A stretch of DNA of 64,000 nt from Wyeomyia smithii (lineage: Eukaryota; Arthropoda; Insecta; Diptera; Culicidae): contig NC_073694.1 in assembly GCF_029784165.1 (NCBI RefSeq), positions 50,191,674 through 50,255,673 on the forward strand, given 5' to 3'. Every line of letters begins with the position of its first letter. Position 1 is the first letter of the stretch. The notes under the pieces are model-generated. The model ran no database searches and was not told the DNA's origin. It saw only the letters and a program-made list of their open reading frames with translations. Below, in pieces: positions 10,844 through 23,044 of the stretch. The position numbers and the translations under genes were made by a program.

Positions 10844-12547
10844 TAGAGATGGTCGGGTATGGGGAATTTGTTACCCGTACCCGACCCGTACCCGACTAAT
10901 CGAAAATTTTCAAACCCGTACCCGACCCGAACCCGGAGTCTGGTTTGTTCAAAATACCCGTACCCGACCCGAACCCGAAAAATATCTATTCCAACTACCC
11001 GTACCCGACCCGTACTCGAAAGAAAACAACGCCGAAATTGCTTGAACCCGACTCGTACCCGACCCGTCCTGGATTTTTTTTTTATTCAAAATACCTGGGT
11101 ACCTCGCGCGTTATATGCACTAATTGTCATATGTTGTTTTTTCGTAATGATGGCCGGAGTTAGACAAATCCGAGTGTGAATGTGAACGCATGTTAATGAA
11201 CCCAGAGTTCCAGGCGGATGGTCCACTATAAGGAAGAGGTCCACTTTGAAAAGTGCATGTCTGGTAAAGTTAAAAAAACGACGAGTTTTATGTGAACATC
11301 GCAGCAACCTGAAATCTTAATATTATAATAAAGTCAAAGTTAATGTTGTTTTTAACTTGAGAAAAATTTAATAATTCATTTGCATTTGCCAAAAACCTGT
11401 AATTTTTTAGTACAGATTCGGTGTCATCGATTCAATCTAAAAATCGGTATAACACAGATATTTCTGTACATCCCTGGTCACAGTGCAAACAAAGACTATG
11501 CTATCGCTGTCAAATCTCATGTAAATATTTGCTTCGTACGAAACATCTCAATGCACAGTAGGGAATCGGTGGCTATCCGCCTAAATTTTTTTTACGTCAG
11601 CTGTTTCATAATATTTTTCCTTTATTGCTATAACATTCAAGTGCCTAAATCCAAAATGTGGGTGCAATATCATGAGATCTGTTTTTTATGACTTTTCGAA
11701 GTTTGGCATACTGACGTTTTTTGACATATGTTAAAAAAAAATTCATTACTTTGAAACAGCTTCAATGATAGCTTAGATTTTATTGGTGTCAAAATAAAAG
11801 TTTGTTCGTAGTTAGTTTGTATTGCCTATTTTGTTTTAATTTTAAAAAAAAAATTTTGTTCGCAAAATTTGGTTGATTTGAGGGGTTGTGCAAAAGCGAC
11901 GTAATTTATTTATGTGAGGAGAACGCCCTGTGGCTAAGGGGAAAAGTGCCAAAATCAATAATAATTAGGTCACGTGCTTTATGGACAGCCCCAAATAAAA
12001 AATGGAATGGAGATTGGTGTTCAGCACCCCAAAATTAAGTAAATACCATATTTTTGTCGCATTTTTTTTTTTACTCAACCAGCCTTTGTATTTAGTTGCC
12101 TTACTGTGCAATGCTCCGCGGTTTTCCTCACAGATATGAAAAAAGCCTGGCAAAAATTCCATTTAACTCAAAACGGTTGCAGGAAGAACTATTGACTTTC
12201 GCATTAGAAAGAGATAGCATGATGTCATTCCCTTGGTGCAAAGACTGCCGACAACTGTCAGAATAGGTATTGGCTGATCTCTCGTTGAGTGAGAATGGGC
12301 AATTTCTTGTTCGATCTTTCCGATTATCGACACTAAGAAAACACCTAGGTTTGAAATGTTAAAAATGAAATTCTCATAATGCACGAAAATCAAATTACCC
12401 GTACCCGACCAATTGAGAATTTTTCAAACCCGTACCCGATCCAAACCCGAAGTCTTGGATTTTAAATTACCCGTACCCGACCCGAACCGGTCGGGTACGG
12501 ATCGGGTACGGGTTTCGGGTAAAAATACCCGTACCCGACCATCTCTA
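10844..12547. mobile_element. Non-autonomous hAT element with 8-bp target duplication
   Basis: The termini TAGAGATGGTCGGGTA are perfect inverted repeats. TTGTGAAT lies directly outside both ends (10836-10843 and 12548-12555), the 8-bp duplication typical of hAT transposition. Both subterminal regions hold clustered copies of TACCCGTACCCGACCCG (about 10875-11070 and 12397-12540), likely transposase-binding repeats. No transposase motifs occur inside; the open frames at 10859-11179 are translations of the repeats. It splits an R1 LINE, whose reading resumes after the second target copy. Confidence 0.9.
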
Positions 12548-12555
12548 TTGTGAAT

Positions 12556-13552
12556 AACCGCAAATCAGAGCAACAGGCGGTGGTCAGAGTCGGAAACTGC
12601 ACCATTACCTCAAAATGATCCTTGAAACTTTTGGGTGTTATGGTTGACGACAATCTTACGTTCGAGAACCACGTCAACTATGTCTGCAAGATGGCTTCAC
12701 TGGCTACTGCATCCCTATCTTGAATGATATCAAATGGCTCAGCGGTAAATGGCAGCAAGCGTAAACTTCTTGCCAGCGTGTGGTACAAAGCGCTAGGTAC
12801 TAACAGTTATTGTGAAAAGTACCTGGTTCATGTGTCTAAGGGTTGCGAGTGCGTTTCGTATAGCGTCGTACGACGTAATCTGCGTCCTGTCCGGCATGAT
12901 GCTTATCAGTATAGCCATTAGAGAGAACGTAGAATGCTTCGACCAACGTGACACATGAGGCATACGAAGTACCAGAAGATCATTCTCGATGATTAGAAGG
13001 CAGCAGAAATGGCCCAATTCCGCGATGCACGGGAGGTGCCACGGAGAAGTTATCTTCCACAGGCAGTATCTACGGCTACACAGGGTCGGACATGCGAGAT
13101 CCCCCATGCGCTCCGAGTTCGTGGATGCGGCAAAGACTGCTGAGTATGTCTTCTTCGTATGGCGCGGAGCGACATGATGGTGGTGAGCAGGCCAGACACT
13201 ACTCCGGATAAGCTAGTTCAGAGGATGTGTGAATACCCGAACATCTGGAGGGCGGTTTGTGCAGCCGTCCCTCAAATGGCCTTAGAGTTGCAAAGTAGGC
13301 GACAGGCTGACCACCGACACGCTAGTGTTAGCCAACTGCCAGTCTCCAGGTGAGTTAGCTTATTAGTTAGTAGACTTGATAGAGCCAGGAAGTTGCACAG
13401 AGTATAAAAGCCGCTCCCTGAAGCAATACCTAGCGGTCGTCCCGGGGAGTACTATGGAGGGTTTTTAGTGGGTCAAACCCCACACTACCTGAGGTTGGTC
13501 TCTCAGGTGTTTGGCAGCAAATTTTCCTTCTACCTGAAATTAAAAAAAACAC
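12556..13552 (+). pseudogene. R1-clade LINE reverse transcriptase, 3' piece and tail
   Basis: This continues the element broken at 10843: NRKSEQQAVVRVGNCTIT, LGVMVDDNLTFENHVNYV, NGSKRKLLASVWYKALGTNS, GHARSPMRSEFVDAAKTAEYV and TTPDKLVQRMCEYPNIWRAV, all typical of the thumb and the C-terminal cysteine motif in R1-type elements. Cysteines of the CCHC motif are partly changed. Frameshifts separate the pieces. The 3' UTR runs through TAGCGGTCGTCCCGGGGAGT to an A-run near 13545. Confidence 0.75.
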
Positions 13553-13827
13553 TTTGGGTTGTGTTTGGATGTTTTAGGTTATATGACAGAAATAGGAAGT
13601 TACCACCTTGAAATCCAAAATGGCATTTAGGTCTTCTTGTTACTGGAATCATTAAAAAAAAAATGGTATTGGTGGTATTCAAGACACGACCGCATGACGT
13701 TGGACTACGGTATTCTTATTTTCCATTAAAAAAAAATAGAGAGAATTGCAACTCTAGTATTTGCTGCAATTTTATCTAGTGCATTTCTGAATGCTGAGAC
13801 GTTAAAACGTTATAAATAATAATATAT

Positions 13828-14319
13828 AGGGTAGGGAACGGCTTAAGCAGTAGCACCTATTTTAATCAGTCGAAGAAAACAGGCTCCTGCATTTCGACCA
13901 CTATCGACAATTTCAATGATGGAAACGAAAACTTTGATTGTCTAGCTGTCTTACGAATATAAGAAATACCGTTAATCACAAAGAAATCTGTGAACAATTG
14001 CAATTGAAACAAATCGACCTATATTGCAGCCATTCAGGAACCACTTCAGGTGCTGAAAAAAAATATGCCTGCAAAACAGATGGAAACTGCTTAAAATAGG
14101 TTCGGGGTGATTGGAATAGTGTCCCTCGATTGGTAACTTTGATTGATGATTGTCAAAGTTTGCTAACTTAGTTTTACAATCCGAAAACAAGTTCTGACAG
14201 AGGAAACGATAGAGAGCAGATTGATATACTACTGTTTGAGTTTCACCCAGCACATTTCGAGTATTTCGTCTGAATACACAGGCGGTTCCTAAAGCTGCTT
14301 AGAATATGTTTCCTACCCT
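13828..14319. mobile_element. MITE with AGGGTAGG termini
   Basis: The ends read AGGGTAGGGAACGGCTTAAGCAG on + and AGGGTAGGAAACATATTCTAAGCAG on -, so the inverted repeat spans about 23 bp with a 2-bp gap. The flanks show no clear target duplication. No coding potential is seen in the 492 bp. Confidence 0.6.
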
Positions 14320-14329
14320 ACTAAAAGAA

Positions 14330-15060
14330 TGGATATCTTTTATTTAATCGCTGTCATTTCATACATATTCGAATCAAACCTTTGTTCGTAGCTGCACCAG
14401 CAAGACAATCATTTAATTGAGCGAATTGGTAAAATTTTCCTATCTAAGCAAAAAGCAAACTTAACGAAACTATCTGAAAGTGGAGCCCAGAACGATTCAA
14501 ACGAAAATTTTAAATTTAAAAATTTTTTTGACATTAAATTGATAAAACTCATGCTCGGTTAGCTCCAGCCCAGCATATAACTTCATGTATTTAAACAAAA
14601 AATACGTTTATTTCAATAACTTAATACAGCAAGAGCTCAATTACACGTTTTTCGGTAGTTGTTATCAAGGTTTTGGCGAGTGACAGGAAAATATCTTAAC
14701 TTCTTCAATTGTTATTTAGAGCATTTCTAATTGTTTTGTTATTTTTCACGATAGCGACAAGTTTGTTTCTTTCTCTGTGTGCGAGAAACAAAATCAAAAC
14801 CGCGGACCGAGAAACAAAAATGAAAATTTAATGAATGCTTTTTGAGAAAACTTGCAACTCTTTTTACCAATAATTTATGACACTCAAAAGAACCTGTTTT
14901 GATCTAAATGAAATTTTTAGTAAATAAGTGTTGATCATTCATAGGCAGTAATTTTTTCTCGATGACTAAAGACTGGCTGAAGAAGTTAAAATCGCTGCTG
15001 TAAAATCAAATTCACAACTGTGTTCGTTAAGACGTTTTAATATTTTAAATGACAATAATA
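14330..15060. other. Unexplained AT-rich stretch
   Basis: I see no repeat partner, domain or exon here; only AT-rich sequence with a CTTTCTCTGTGTGCGAGAAAC patch near 14770. Confidence 0.4.
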
Positions 15061-15069
15061 ATCTTCGAT

Positions 15070-15430
15070 AAACACCCGCTATAGTTATCCCCACACATGC
15101 TATAACTATCTATACACACGTTAAAACTATTCATACACACGCTGTAGCTATAGTTTTTTATACAAACATGCTAAAGTTATCCATACACACGCTATTCCTA
15201 TCCATACATCCGATACAACTATCTATAAACACGCATAAGCTATCCAACCATTTGCTATTACTATCCATACATACGCCATAAGTAATCCTTACACACGCAG
15301 CAGCTATCCACACACACGCTATAACTATCCGTACACACGCTGAAGATATACACGCTATAGCCATAATATGCTACACATGCTATATCTTACACACGCTATA
15401 GCTAGCCATACACACGCAACAGCTCTAGCT
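15070..15430. repeat. Minisatellite, CTATCCATACACACGCTATAA-like unit
   Basis: About fifteen diverged head-to-tail copies of a 20-27-bp unit with consensus near CTATCCATACACACGCTATA. Copies vary in length and several carry substitutions, so the array is old. The open frame on the minus strand across it (peptide repeats like ACVRIV/ACVWI) reflects the repeat and is not a gene. Confidence 0.85.
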
Positions 15431-15569
15431 ATCGAACAGAATGAAGAAATGCAGCTGCCCACTACCTCCGCCGCTGCTGCCTGATACCACCGCTCTGGTT
15501 CTGCTGCAGCTCAGTTTCGCCACTGGAATCAGCCACCGCTGCTGATTATTCAAGACCGTTCTAGTGGCC

Positions 15570-15965
15570 TTCAACTTGTTGACTGATGACTACTATGAGA
15601 CGACGCAGGTTATTATATAGCCCAAAGCAAAAATCCATTCGCGAGCAAAGGGGAAGCGAGCTTGTGATTGGTTGAATGTGCACGACTTTTAATACAACTT
15701 TTAGCTAGTTTAGTATCGAAAACATATTTAAATTAGTATATGACAATCTTGCGCAATATTTCCCCTATCAATCAAGCCATTCCTGTTTAGAATCTGTTCA
15801 GTGGTAATGATAAAAGAAGCATTTTAAAATGGTGTTGAAACACCTGTTGCAGCTACCGAAAGCGAGCTCGTTATTGGTTGAAAGCTGCGAGACTGTTTAC
15901 AAAGTCAGATCGGTTGTATCCGTTAGTGTCGACTGTGCTTGTGAAGAGAGGTGGTGATTGGTTGC
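15570..15965 (-). promoter_or_regulatory. Promoter-like cluster on the minus strand: TATA, Inr, three CCAAT boxes
   Basis: On the minus strand a TATA box (GCTATATAATA, 15611-15621) lies about 27-30 bp upstream of an arthropod initiator TCAGTC (15581-15586). Upstream are three CCAAT boxes (plus-strand ATTGG at 15667-15671, 15873-15877 and 15957-15961), each inside (T/A)ATTGGTTG, the first two next to AGCGAGCT. The spacing is that of a strong TATA promoter. The transcript would run left through CAG-rich sequence and the minisatellite; no recognisable protein follows, so the driven gene is unknown or lost. Confidence 0.4.
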
Positions 15966-17242
15966 TCGGTATGATTTAGACAATCGATGTGATTTATCAA
16001 TTTTTCCATAGTGTATCTCGAACAATAGGTTATTTTTGTTACATAAATTCAACCGTAAAAGAATTTCTGATCGGTTGATGCCAAAACCTCGAAATTCTGA
16101 AAAGGAATGACTGATATATAAGCGCTCAAAACCTGACCACTTTTTCCTGGTTTTCCCTGGTTGAATTACTAGATTTTCAAATTCAGGTGCCTAACTTCGA
16201 TATAGACGTTAGTCCAACGTCAAAAAAGAGAAACCTAAATCAATGACTGTCATGTAGCGAAACAGGATTAGTAAAAAACAGTGGTTTGGCGTGCTCACAT
16301 CACTCACTCTTAGTACGGGTTGCGTTGTAGTAGATATATGAGTGCGGGAGAATAGTGAAGATAGAGAAAATAGGAAAGAACAACGTCAAAGATGAAGTGT
16401 TTTCTTGCTTTCTTCAGTGATACCGCTTACCGTGCAACGCACGTGTCGTTTGAATGAACCGTAGCGTAGTTCACTCTATGGTCAATTCGAGAACAACATT
16501 AGAATTGCTGTTTATCGCATGACACAAACAGTAGGGAACCAATGGAAATCGACTTTCCGAATTTCTTTAGCGGTAGGAATCAAAAGTTTGGTTTTCTAGA
16601 AAAAAGTCCCCTTTAGAAATCCAGCTCCATTGTGCAGCAGCCTCCTTCCAAGAACCAGGCTTAGTCACAAAATTGTTTTCCCACAGACGGACTTTCGGAG
16701 CAGCTCTCAGTTGCGTTGTCTGAAATTGTATATTTTCTAGACGTTTCTTCACTGGAAGTTCTGGGATTAAACACCTTTGTTTCGCTAGAGAACCAATGAC
16801 GACCGCATGGCAGCGTAATAAGTAGGCGATAAAAAAAAGTAGAGCTAGTTTTGTTTTTTGGTAACCGTAGATGATAGAGCTAGAGCATGCAAGGGAAAAA
16901 TAGGAAAAGAGAATTGTTTCTAAGTTAAATTTGAGTAAAATTTGTTTGTGGCGGTTATTATTTTGTTCCGCACGTAAGGAGACTTATGTATTACAAGTCT
17001 TTGGCAAAAGTCTAGAAAATTAACATAGTCGTTGTAATCAGGCTTCCGGAAGTCGTGCCTCAGCGTCGTCAAAGCTTTCTTCTTTTTGACCGATGAAAAA
17101 AAGCATGAAATTTTCGATAAAGATTTTTTTATGCCAATTGTCTTAGAATTACATAACACGTCAATATCTGCTGCTTTCTCTAAAAAAAATTTCCAGATTT
17201 TTTTCGAGACAACACCAGATTTCGATATTTTATGTATATTTT
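15966..17242. other. Unexplained sequence with small open frames
   Basis: Two minus-strand open frames (16567-16752, containing APKVRLWENNFVTKPGSWKE; 16920-17159, containing HDFRKPDYNDYVNFLDFCQR) look more protein-like than their neighbours, but I recognise no family. They may be pieces of a decayed element. A second ATATATAAGCGCTC motif lies near 16115. Confidence 0.3.
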
Positions 17243-17246
17243 ATGT

Positions 17247-17490
17247 AGGGTAATCGCTCCATTATTCATTTCAACAGCTAGGTGCACCTATATTCATCTT
17301 ATTTCTCTCATTTGTCCAATCAACCGTCAAATTTCTACAAATTTTTGAAAGTAAATCTATTTGCTTCTCGATTTTGACAAGTGGTTTAAATTTTTACGTT
17401 GAAAATATGGCAAAATTTGACGATAAATTGATCAAAAAGGCGTGATGAGATGAATAGAGCTACTGATATGAATAAAGGAGCGATTACCCT
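17247..17490. mobile_element. 244-bp MITE with AGGGTAATCGCTCC termini
   Basis: The inverted ends AGGGTAATCGCTCCATTATT and AGGGTAATCGCTCCTTTATT (the second read on -) continue with TTCAT. ATGT stands on both sides (17243-17246 and 17491-17494), a possible 4-bp target duplication. It has no coding capacity. Confidence 0.75.
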
Positions 17491-17656
17491 ATGTGTGGTT
17501 AAAAAAATTTGATTTTGACAATTTCTGTGTATTTTATAATTGATCAATAAAGTGAAACTTAGCCGCTTTGAAGCTTCACAATCCAAAGTCCGATTGAGCT
17601 GAAATTTTGCATAAGGATTTTTTCGAGAAGAGGAAGCTTTTGAACCCTAGTGGTAA

Positions 17657-17827
17657 GGGGCCATCCACATACCACGTGGACAGATTTTTGACGATTTTGA
17701 CCCCCCCCTTCCCCTCCCGTGGACAACTGCCCATATAATATCTAAAAATTTTGTATGGACCGTGGACATTATACAGACTGACGCCCCCCCCCCCCCAAAG
17801 CTGTCCACGTGGTATGTGGATGGCCCC
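17657..17827. mobile_element. PIF/Harbinger-type MITE with TAA target duplication
   Basis: The termini GGGGCCATCCACATACCACG are perfect inverted repeats extending to GGACA, and TAA flanks both ends (17654-17656 and 17828-17830), which fits the 3-bp TWA duplication of PIF/Harbinger elements. The interior has a C-run (17788-17802) and GTGGACA motifs. Degraded relatives lie at 2730-2833 and 9421-9488. Confidence 0.8.
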
Positions 17828-17949
17828 TAAACGCAATTCTGAGGAAAAATTTTTTCCATGCATTCCAGTAGCACAAAACCCTGACATTAAAAAAAATTGA
17901 AGACAGAACAGGGGGGGGGGGGTTGTAACCTAACCCCCTGGCTACGCCA

Positions 17950-18480
17950 CTGAGTAAAAGAATCTGAGAATAAATCTATTGCCGTTGACATCGGATGGCC
18001 TGATTCTAGCGAGAACTTGGGGTTGCGTACTTTTTTCCTCCATAACCTGCTCATTCCGCTTGAATTCCTCGTCGATCATACGCGTCTTCATCACGTCGTA
18101 GGCATGTTCCGAGGGCCGTACGTAACCAAGGCGGTCGAACATCACTCTATTCCAGCTTCAAACTGGCCGTACAAAGTTACTCAATCAGGTCTTCGAATTC
18201 CGGTAGATGCACACTCATGGAACATCCTTCCTTCAAATGTAACTTCTCGATTTGCTTCCGTATCTGCGATTGACGTGCCGTAGATTTCTTCGCGAAAGTG
18301 TCCTCTAGACTCTTCTACATCTGCTTCGCAGTATCCGCAATAAACATAAAGGTGTGACATGGCCTTCCTATCCGCCTCTTCAAATTTCGCTTTGTCCGTT
18401 TCAACCGTCGGTGCATTGTTGGTGAATACACTCCAAACCCAAAAAGTTTGCAGAAAAATCCTCACGGCGAAAATGCCAGT
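17950..18480 (-). pseudogene. Ty1/copia-type gag relic
   Basis: Minus-strand frames give ETDKAKFEEADRKAMSHLYV, EEIYGTSIADTEANREVTFE and, in other frames, KTRMIDEEFKRNEQVMEEK. The order (short tryptophan-containing start, DRKA-like segment, later MIDEEFKRN) recalls copia-type Gag proteins of mosquitoes. Frames shift at least three times, and no protease, integrase or LTR was found nearby. It could be another element type; clade assignment is inference. Confidence 0.4.
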
Positions 18481-21400
18481 TTTTGTAGCCGGTGCCAGCT
18501 TAAATAGGAGTGAACAGTGTTTGAGTTTTTCGTGACACTGCTAAGTGATTAAGCTACCGGTTGCCTTATTTCTAAACAAATAACAATTTGCATAGCTCAA
18601 CGACAATAATGCGGTTGAGTCTCAGATAAAATCCTTCGCTTTATCAGAAATAAATTTACTCATTTATTTATTTTATTATTTTCAAAACTGCTGATTTATT
18701 GCCAGAACCCATAATTATATCTAATTGCATGTATGAATTAAGGTATGTGTAAATAAAATTTGAGAGAATAAACAATATTATATTTAAAATAAACCTTCAA
18801 AGTTCTTCGAAATTGATATTTTCCACACCATTTTTTTTCCTTAAGGTGTTGTTTATGATTTGACGTCGGTGACCACTGGAATAATTTCCATGAATTCAGA
18901 TACCCACGAGTAACGTAACCACTCAAACTCTGTAAACTTTTCGTATCACACTGATAAACATCGTGATCGTGACCAACGGGCAGAAACTTGCCTCAAAAGT
19001 GCAGCTTGTCGCGAAATCACGGTTTTTGCTTTTTTTTTCAAATTTCGGCTCCCTGCGTGTGTCAAGTTGAGTGCCAGTGTTGTCAGCACTATCAGCAGTA
19101 GCGTACACGAGCATTCAGAGCAGATCGTTTAAAATAAAGCGATGTAGAGTGGATGTGCTTTTAGTTAAAAAATGGTATGTTTCAGTGGTTTGATTAGATT
19201 TCGTGCCGTGTTCAACTCCAAGATTTCTGAGATTAATCGTACCATTTCCTATAATGCAAAAGAATGTCCGGTAGTACACATGTTCATAGTGATGCAAAAA
19301 AATGGATCCAAGAAAAATCTCAACTAAGTGGTTTGTAATGAACGCAAAGCCACCGCGGCTAGCGGCCTTGAGAAGAGCCTAGCTCAGAAAAAAAAACAAC
19401 ATCAAAAGATGATGAAGGAGAAAAATATATACTAATTATATAGCGTGCAGCTTCCATCAGCGGACCGCAGCAGCAATAGGCTCGGTTGCAGCGAAATTTA
19501 CACCGTGCTGAGCTGATGTGGTCACTTTTCCGGCCATCAGCGTCGTGGAGAGAAGATCGATGCTGATTGAGGTTATGAACAATGATCTTGCATGATATCT
19601 TTATTGCTGGCAGTAATGTACGCGCTGCTTTTCAATAGGCTTAGAAACTTTTAAATTTTTGCACTGGAAGTTATACCTTCACAAAATTTAACTTTTACAA
19701 TTCATCACCGAATGCACTTTGAATCTGCTGACTTTGCGCTCGCATTAATCTGCCTGGTCCCAATTTCATTTCCCACTGTATTTTCATCTTTACAAGCACG
19801 GAAATTGGTCGTCACTGCAGGAATGGTGAGTTCAATCACATTCGCCGTTGCAATCGTGGACGTTGCAATTGCGACATTGGTGCCGTTTCCGTACAGGCCA
19901 GAGGAAATCCAGCAAAACTGGCCTCCTTTCGAAAGCGAAGCCTTGATATTGAGGGAAAAACTTGCCTCACAGTTACGGTGCTCCCGTGCTGGGATTGGTG
20001 GTAAATTGTCTCTGCCGCAGCTTGGAGACTTTCTACTCTTGGTGCACTGGTTTCATATGGGATGTGCCACTAAGTTCGACGTTTAAAATCCGGTTGTTGG
20101 ATATCGTTAGATAGGAAAATAAATACCGGTTTTTTTTTCTCTTCGCGGAGATTTGAACTTACAGTGTATGCTTCGGTATCTTTAAACTAATGCATTACGC
20201 TTGGGGAAAACGAATTAAAATAAAACATAGCATATATACGAAAAAACAGCTCTAGTGAAGTAATTTAGAAATCAAACAATTGTGTCAAAAACTTCGCTAA
20301 GTGCACAGTCATGAAAATGTTGCTACGCACATTCACGGAAATGCTCGAACTAATGTGCTAATTTGACTTTGAGCCGTTGACAAACTCTCGAGGTAAACTT
20401 CAGATTTCACACGCTCTTGCGAGAATCACCACCAGTTTTCGATTGTCGTCCAGCTTTCAATGTCGTTTCCCCGAGTTCGGCAGCCATCATAGTGGCGGCG
20501 AAAATGCGGTCACTTTACTGACCGATCCATGCATAATTGCGAGGTGATTTTTCTTTACCGCTCAGCCCCGATAATCGATAATCGAAAGAAAATGAAAGAT
20601 AAACACCAGCTCACGAACAGCTGTGTTGCGAGTTAATTAACAGCCGACGCGTCTACGTGATCGTGTGCTTTTTGATATAGCCGAATCGAGAAAAAAAATG
20701 TGATTCAAGTAATCGATCAAAGCCGCAAGTATGGATCGAAAAGTTCTCTGTGGAACTTGGGAAATTCGTAAAACACGTACTGAATTTCTAAGTAATGTAT
20801 TCCAATTATCGATCGATCGAGTGTAGATAAAACAGTTCATTTGGCAACTCAGCAGCAGAGACGTTAAACTAGCGTGATTCAATCCTGAGTTATCCAGCAT
20901 CAATTTCGGGAGTGACGTAACGTTATATCAGACGAACAAAGCGTCCGTTATCTCCGCCGTCGCTCGCGGTTTAGCGGGGTTCAAAGATAATACTCACAAT
21001 TACAAGAACCACGTTTATGGGGCATCCGGAGCGCGATTTTTATGCGGGTGTACGCTCAAAAGCCGGCGGCAACCTGCCGAGAACTGTTCCGATCGTGCCA
21101 CAGCTGGAGTTAGGCATTTTTAGGATTCGTGCTCAAGCTCGTGTGGAAACTTGCCGAATCGGGAGGCTAGGTGTTGTTTTTGTTTTATGTTTCGATCGTT
21201 TTTCGGCTTGTTTTGGCAGCCGCTGAATCCGTGTCAGTGGATTAGCTTGCGGTTTAATCTAAACACAGCGCTAGAGGTAAAACTGTACTGAAAGTATTGC
21301 AACGATTTGCTTGCCTAAATGTAGCGGGTTGAGTTGGCGGTATTGCTGAAAGCGATTATCTTCTAGCCGGTTTGCGTTGATCATCAGTGTTGCCACTAGA

Positions 21401-23040
21401 CTTCAGAATAAATCAGGCTAAATCCAAAAAAAATCTGGCAACCATTTGCGTGATAACAGGCCTTTTCAGATATTTTGAGTAAAATACGACAATCTTGTTA
21501 AATTGCCCGACGTTTCAGCCATTTTCGAACGTTTACATCAAAAGGAAATAGTTTTCTTTTAAAAAGACTGAGTTTTTTGTGCTGTCACAATTTGTTTTAA
21601 GAAATTATCATTGTAGTTCTTTCATTTTAGTAAATATAGGTGAGAAGATCCGAGATACCATGTCATTTTTTCAAATGTCTTCGCTCCGTGATAAAATGTC
21701 TTCATATTCCCCCACCCGAGATGTGAGGTGAAAACAGGCTGCAAACTAGAATAAACACCAGCAAATCGGAAGATGTCGAGCGAAAGAAAAAGGTCCATTT
21801 TGGGCTTTTGATCTTGACATTACAGCGGATTTACTATCTAACGTAGACGAATTTTTCACTTCTTCCGCTCCTTCATATTTCTCATTGGGTGCCGTTGTCA
21901 ATATATGTCAGGAAAGATAATATTACCGAAAATTTGTGGTGAATAATCATTTGCAGTGCTGCTAGAACGTAAGTTTTATCACTTAACATTCGCGAAGCTT
22001 AAAAAAAAGTTAACATTCATGCAATTGTACGAAGATAATACACTTAACATTTTTATAAAAAAAAATCTGATTCTTGCTATATTACCATTGAACACATATA
22101 AATTATCATTCCACGCTCGTTTAGAATGTGTGCTAAAATGCCTCGGAAAATTGAGCGCAAACGGAAGATGACGGTGTCACTGGGGTAACCTTGAATTCGT
22201 CAGATTTGGAATCAAAGAATGAAACACTGTTCGTGGCACCAATAGAAAGCTAGAAAAGTTATATCTGAGACACGACAGAAATAACGGTGTTGGATTATGC
22301 AAATTGTTTTTCAACAAACTCTTCAATGATGTATTGGATGACGCTGGAAAAGAGCGTTGTTATTGTTTATGTGGACGAAAATGGTAATGATATCATATAT
22401 GGAATTTAAATTCAATTTCTATCCTGCCTTGAGATGACATTGTGACGTAGATCCAAGTGATCAGTTTTTCAGTGCGGTCCAAAAACGAATGAATTTCTTG
22501 TTACTTATGTATTGAAATGGGTGCCAACGCCAATTTGTTTTTTTTTTTATTTTATGTAATGTACGATTAAGTAACAACGAAAAGAAAGATATCAAAAGAT
22601 AGGTCTTCGAATAATGAACAAATTGGCATGAAAACCCATATTTGAGGCACTTACGTCACTTTGTCATTTCACAACAGTATCAAGTATCCTTGAAAATATT
22701 CATTTGCCTTGAGAAAAACTCCAAAGCAACATCGTGACGAGCTCTTTGCTCTGATGGTAGGCATTTCAGGGCTGCAAACATGTAGTGTATTTTGTTTTTC
22801 TCGAGCGTGGGTAGAGAAAGTTATTGGAATATTCGTCAAACGGTTGAGTTTTCAACTGAATTTTTCTCTAGTTTACCATTGCAAAGATGTATCGATCGAC
22901 ACGTAATACTCTGTGTTTTACTGTTGATATTGAAGCAGAGTTTGAATCGATTTCAAGTTTGCTAATTGAGTTCTTCTGTGTTATTTTTTTGCATAGAGTC
23001 GTTATTTCCTGCTTTCCCATTCGATCGTGGTTCGAATTAG
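18480..23040. other. Long unexplained stretch, possibly regulatory or an unrecognised 5' exon
   Basis: No transposon motif was recognised. An open frame at 19712-20086 (124 residues, hydrophobic start, later YRPEEIQQNWPPFESEAL) has no known domain. Around 20400-21260 the sequence is richer in CpG and GC than its surroundings (for example GCCGTCGCTCGCGGTTTAGC near 20955) and could be a promoter or first exon; its + orientation would fit the GRXCR1-like gene 21 kb downstream, but nothing ties them together. Confidence 0.3.
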
Positions 23041-23044
23041 GATT

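Noticed and set aside
10859..11179. 106-codon frame rich in Pro-Thr-Arg
   Set aside because: It only translates the TACCCGTACCCGACC subterminal repeats of the hAT element.
15158..15364. Minus-strand peptide with repeated ACVRI units
   Set aside because: It translates the minisatellite and has no flanking exon signals.
19712..20086. 124-codon open frame as a host gene
   Set aside because: No domain recognised, no clear splice or promoter context, and the peptide looks unlike a folded protein; kept only as a remark.
22135..22180. MPRKIERKRKM peptide as start of a pogo-type transposase
   Set aside because: Only a dozen basic residues resemble it; stops follow and no DDE motifs are nearby.
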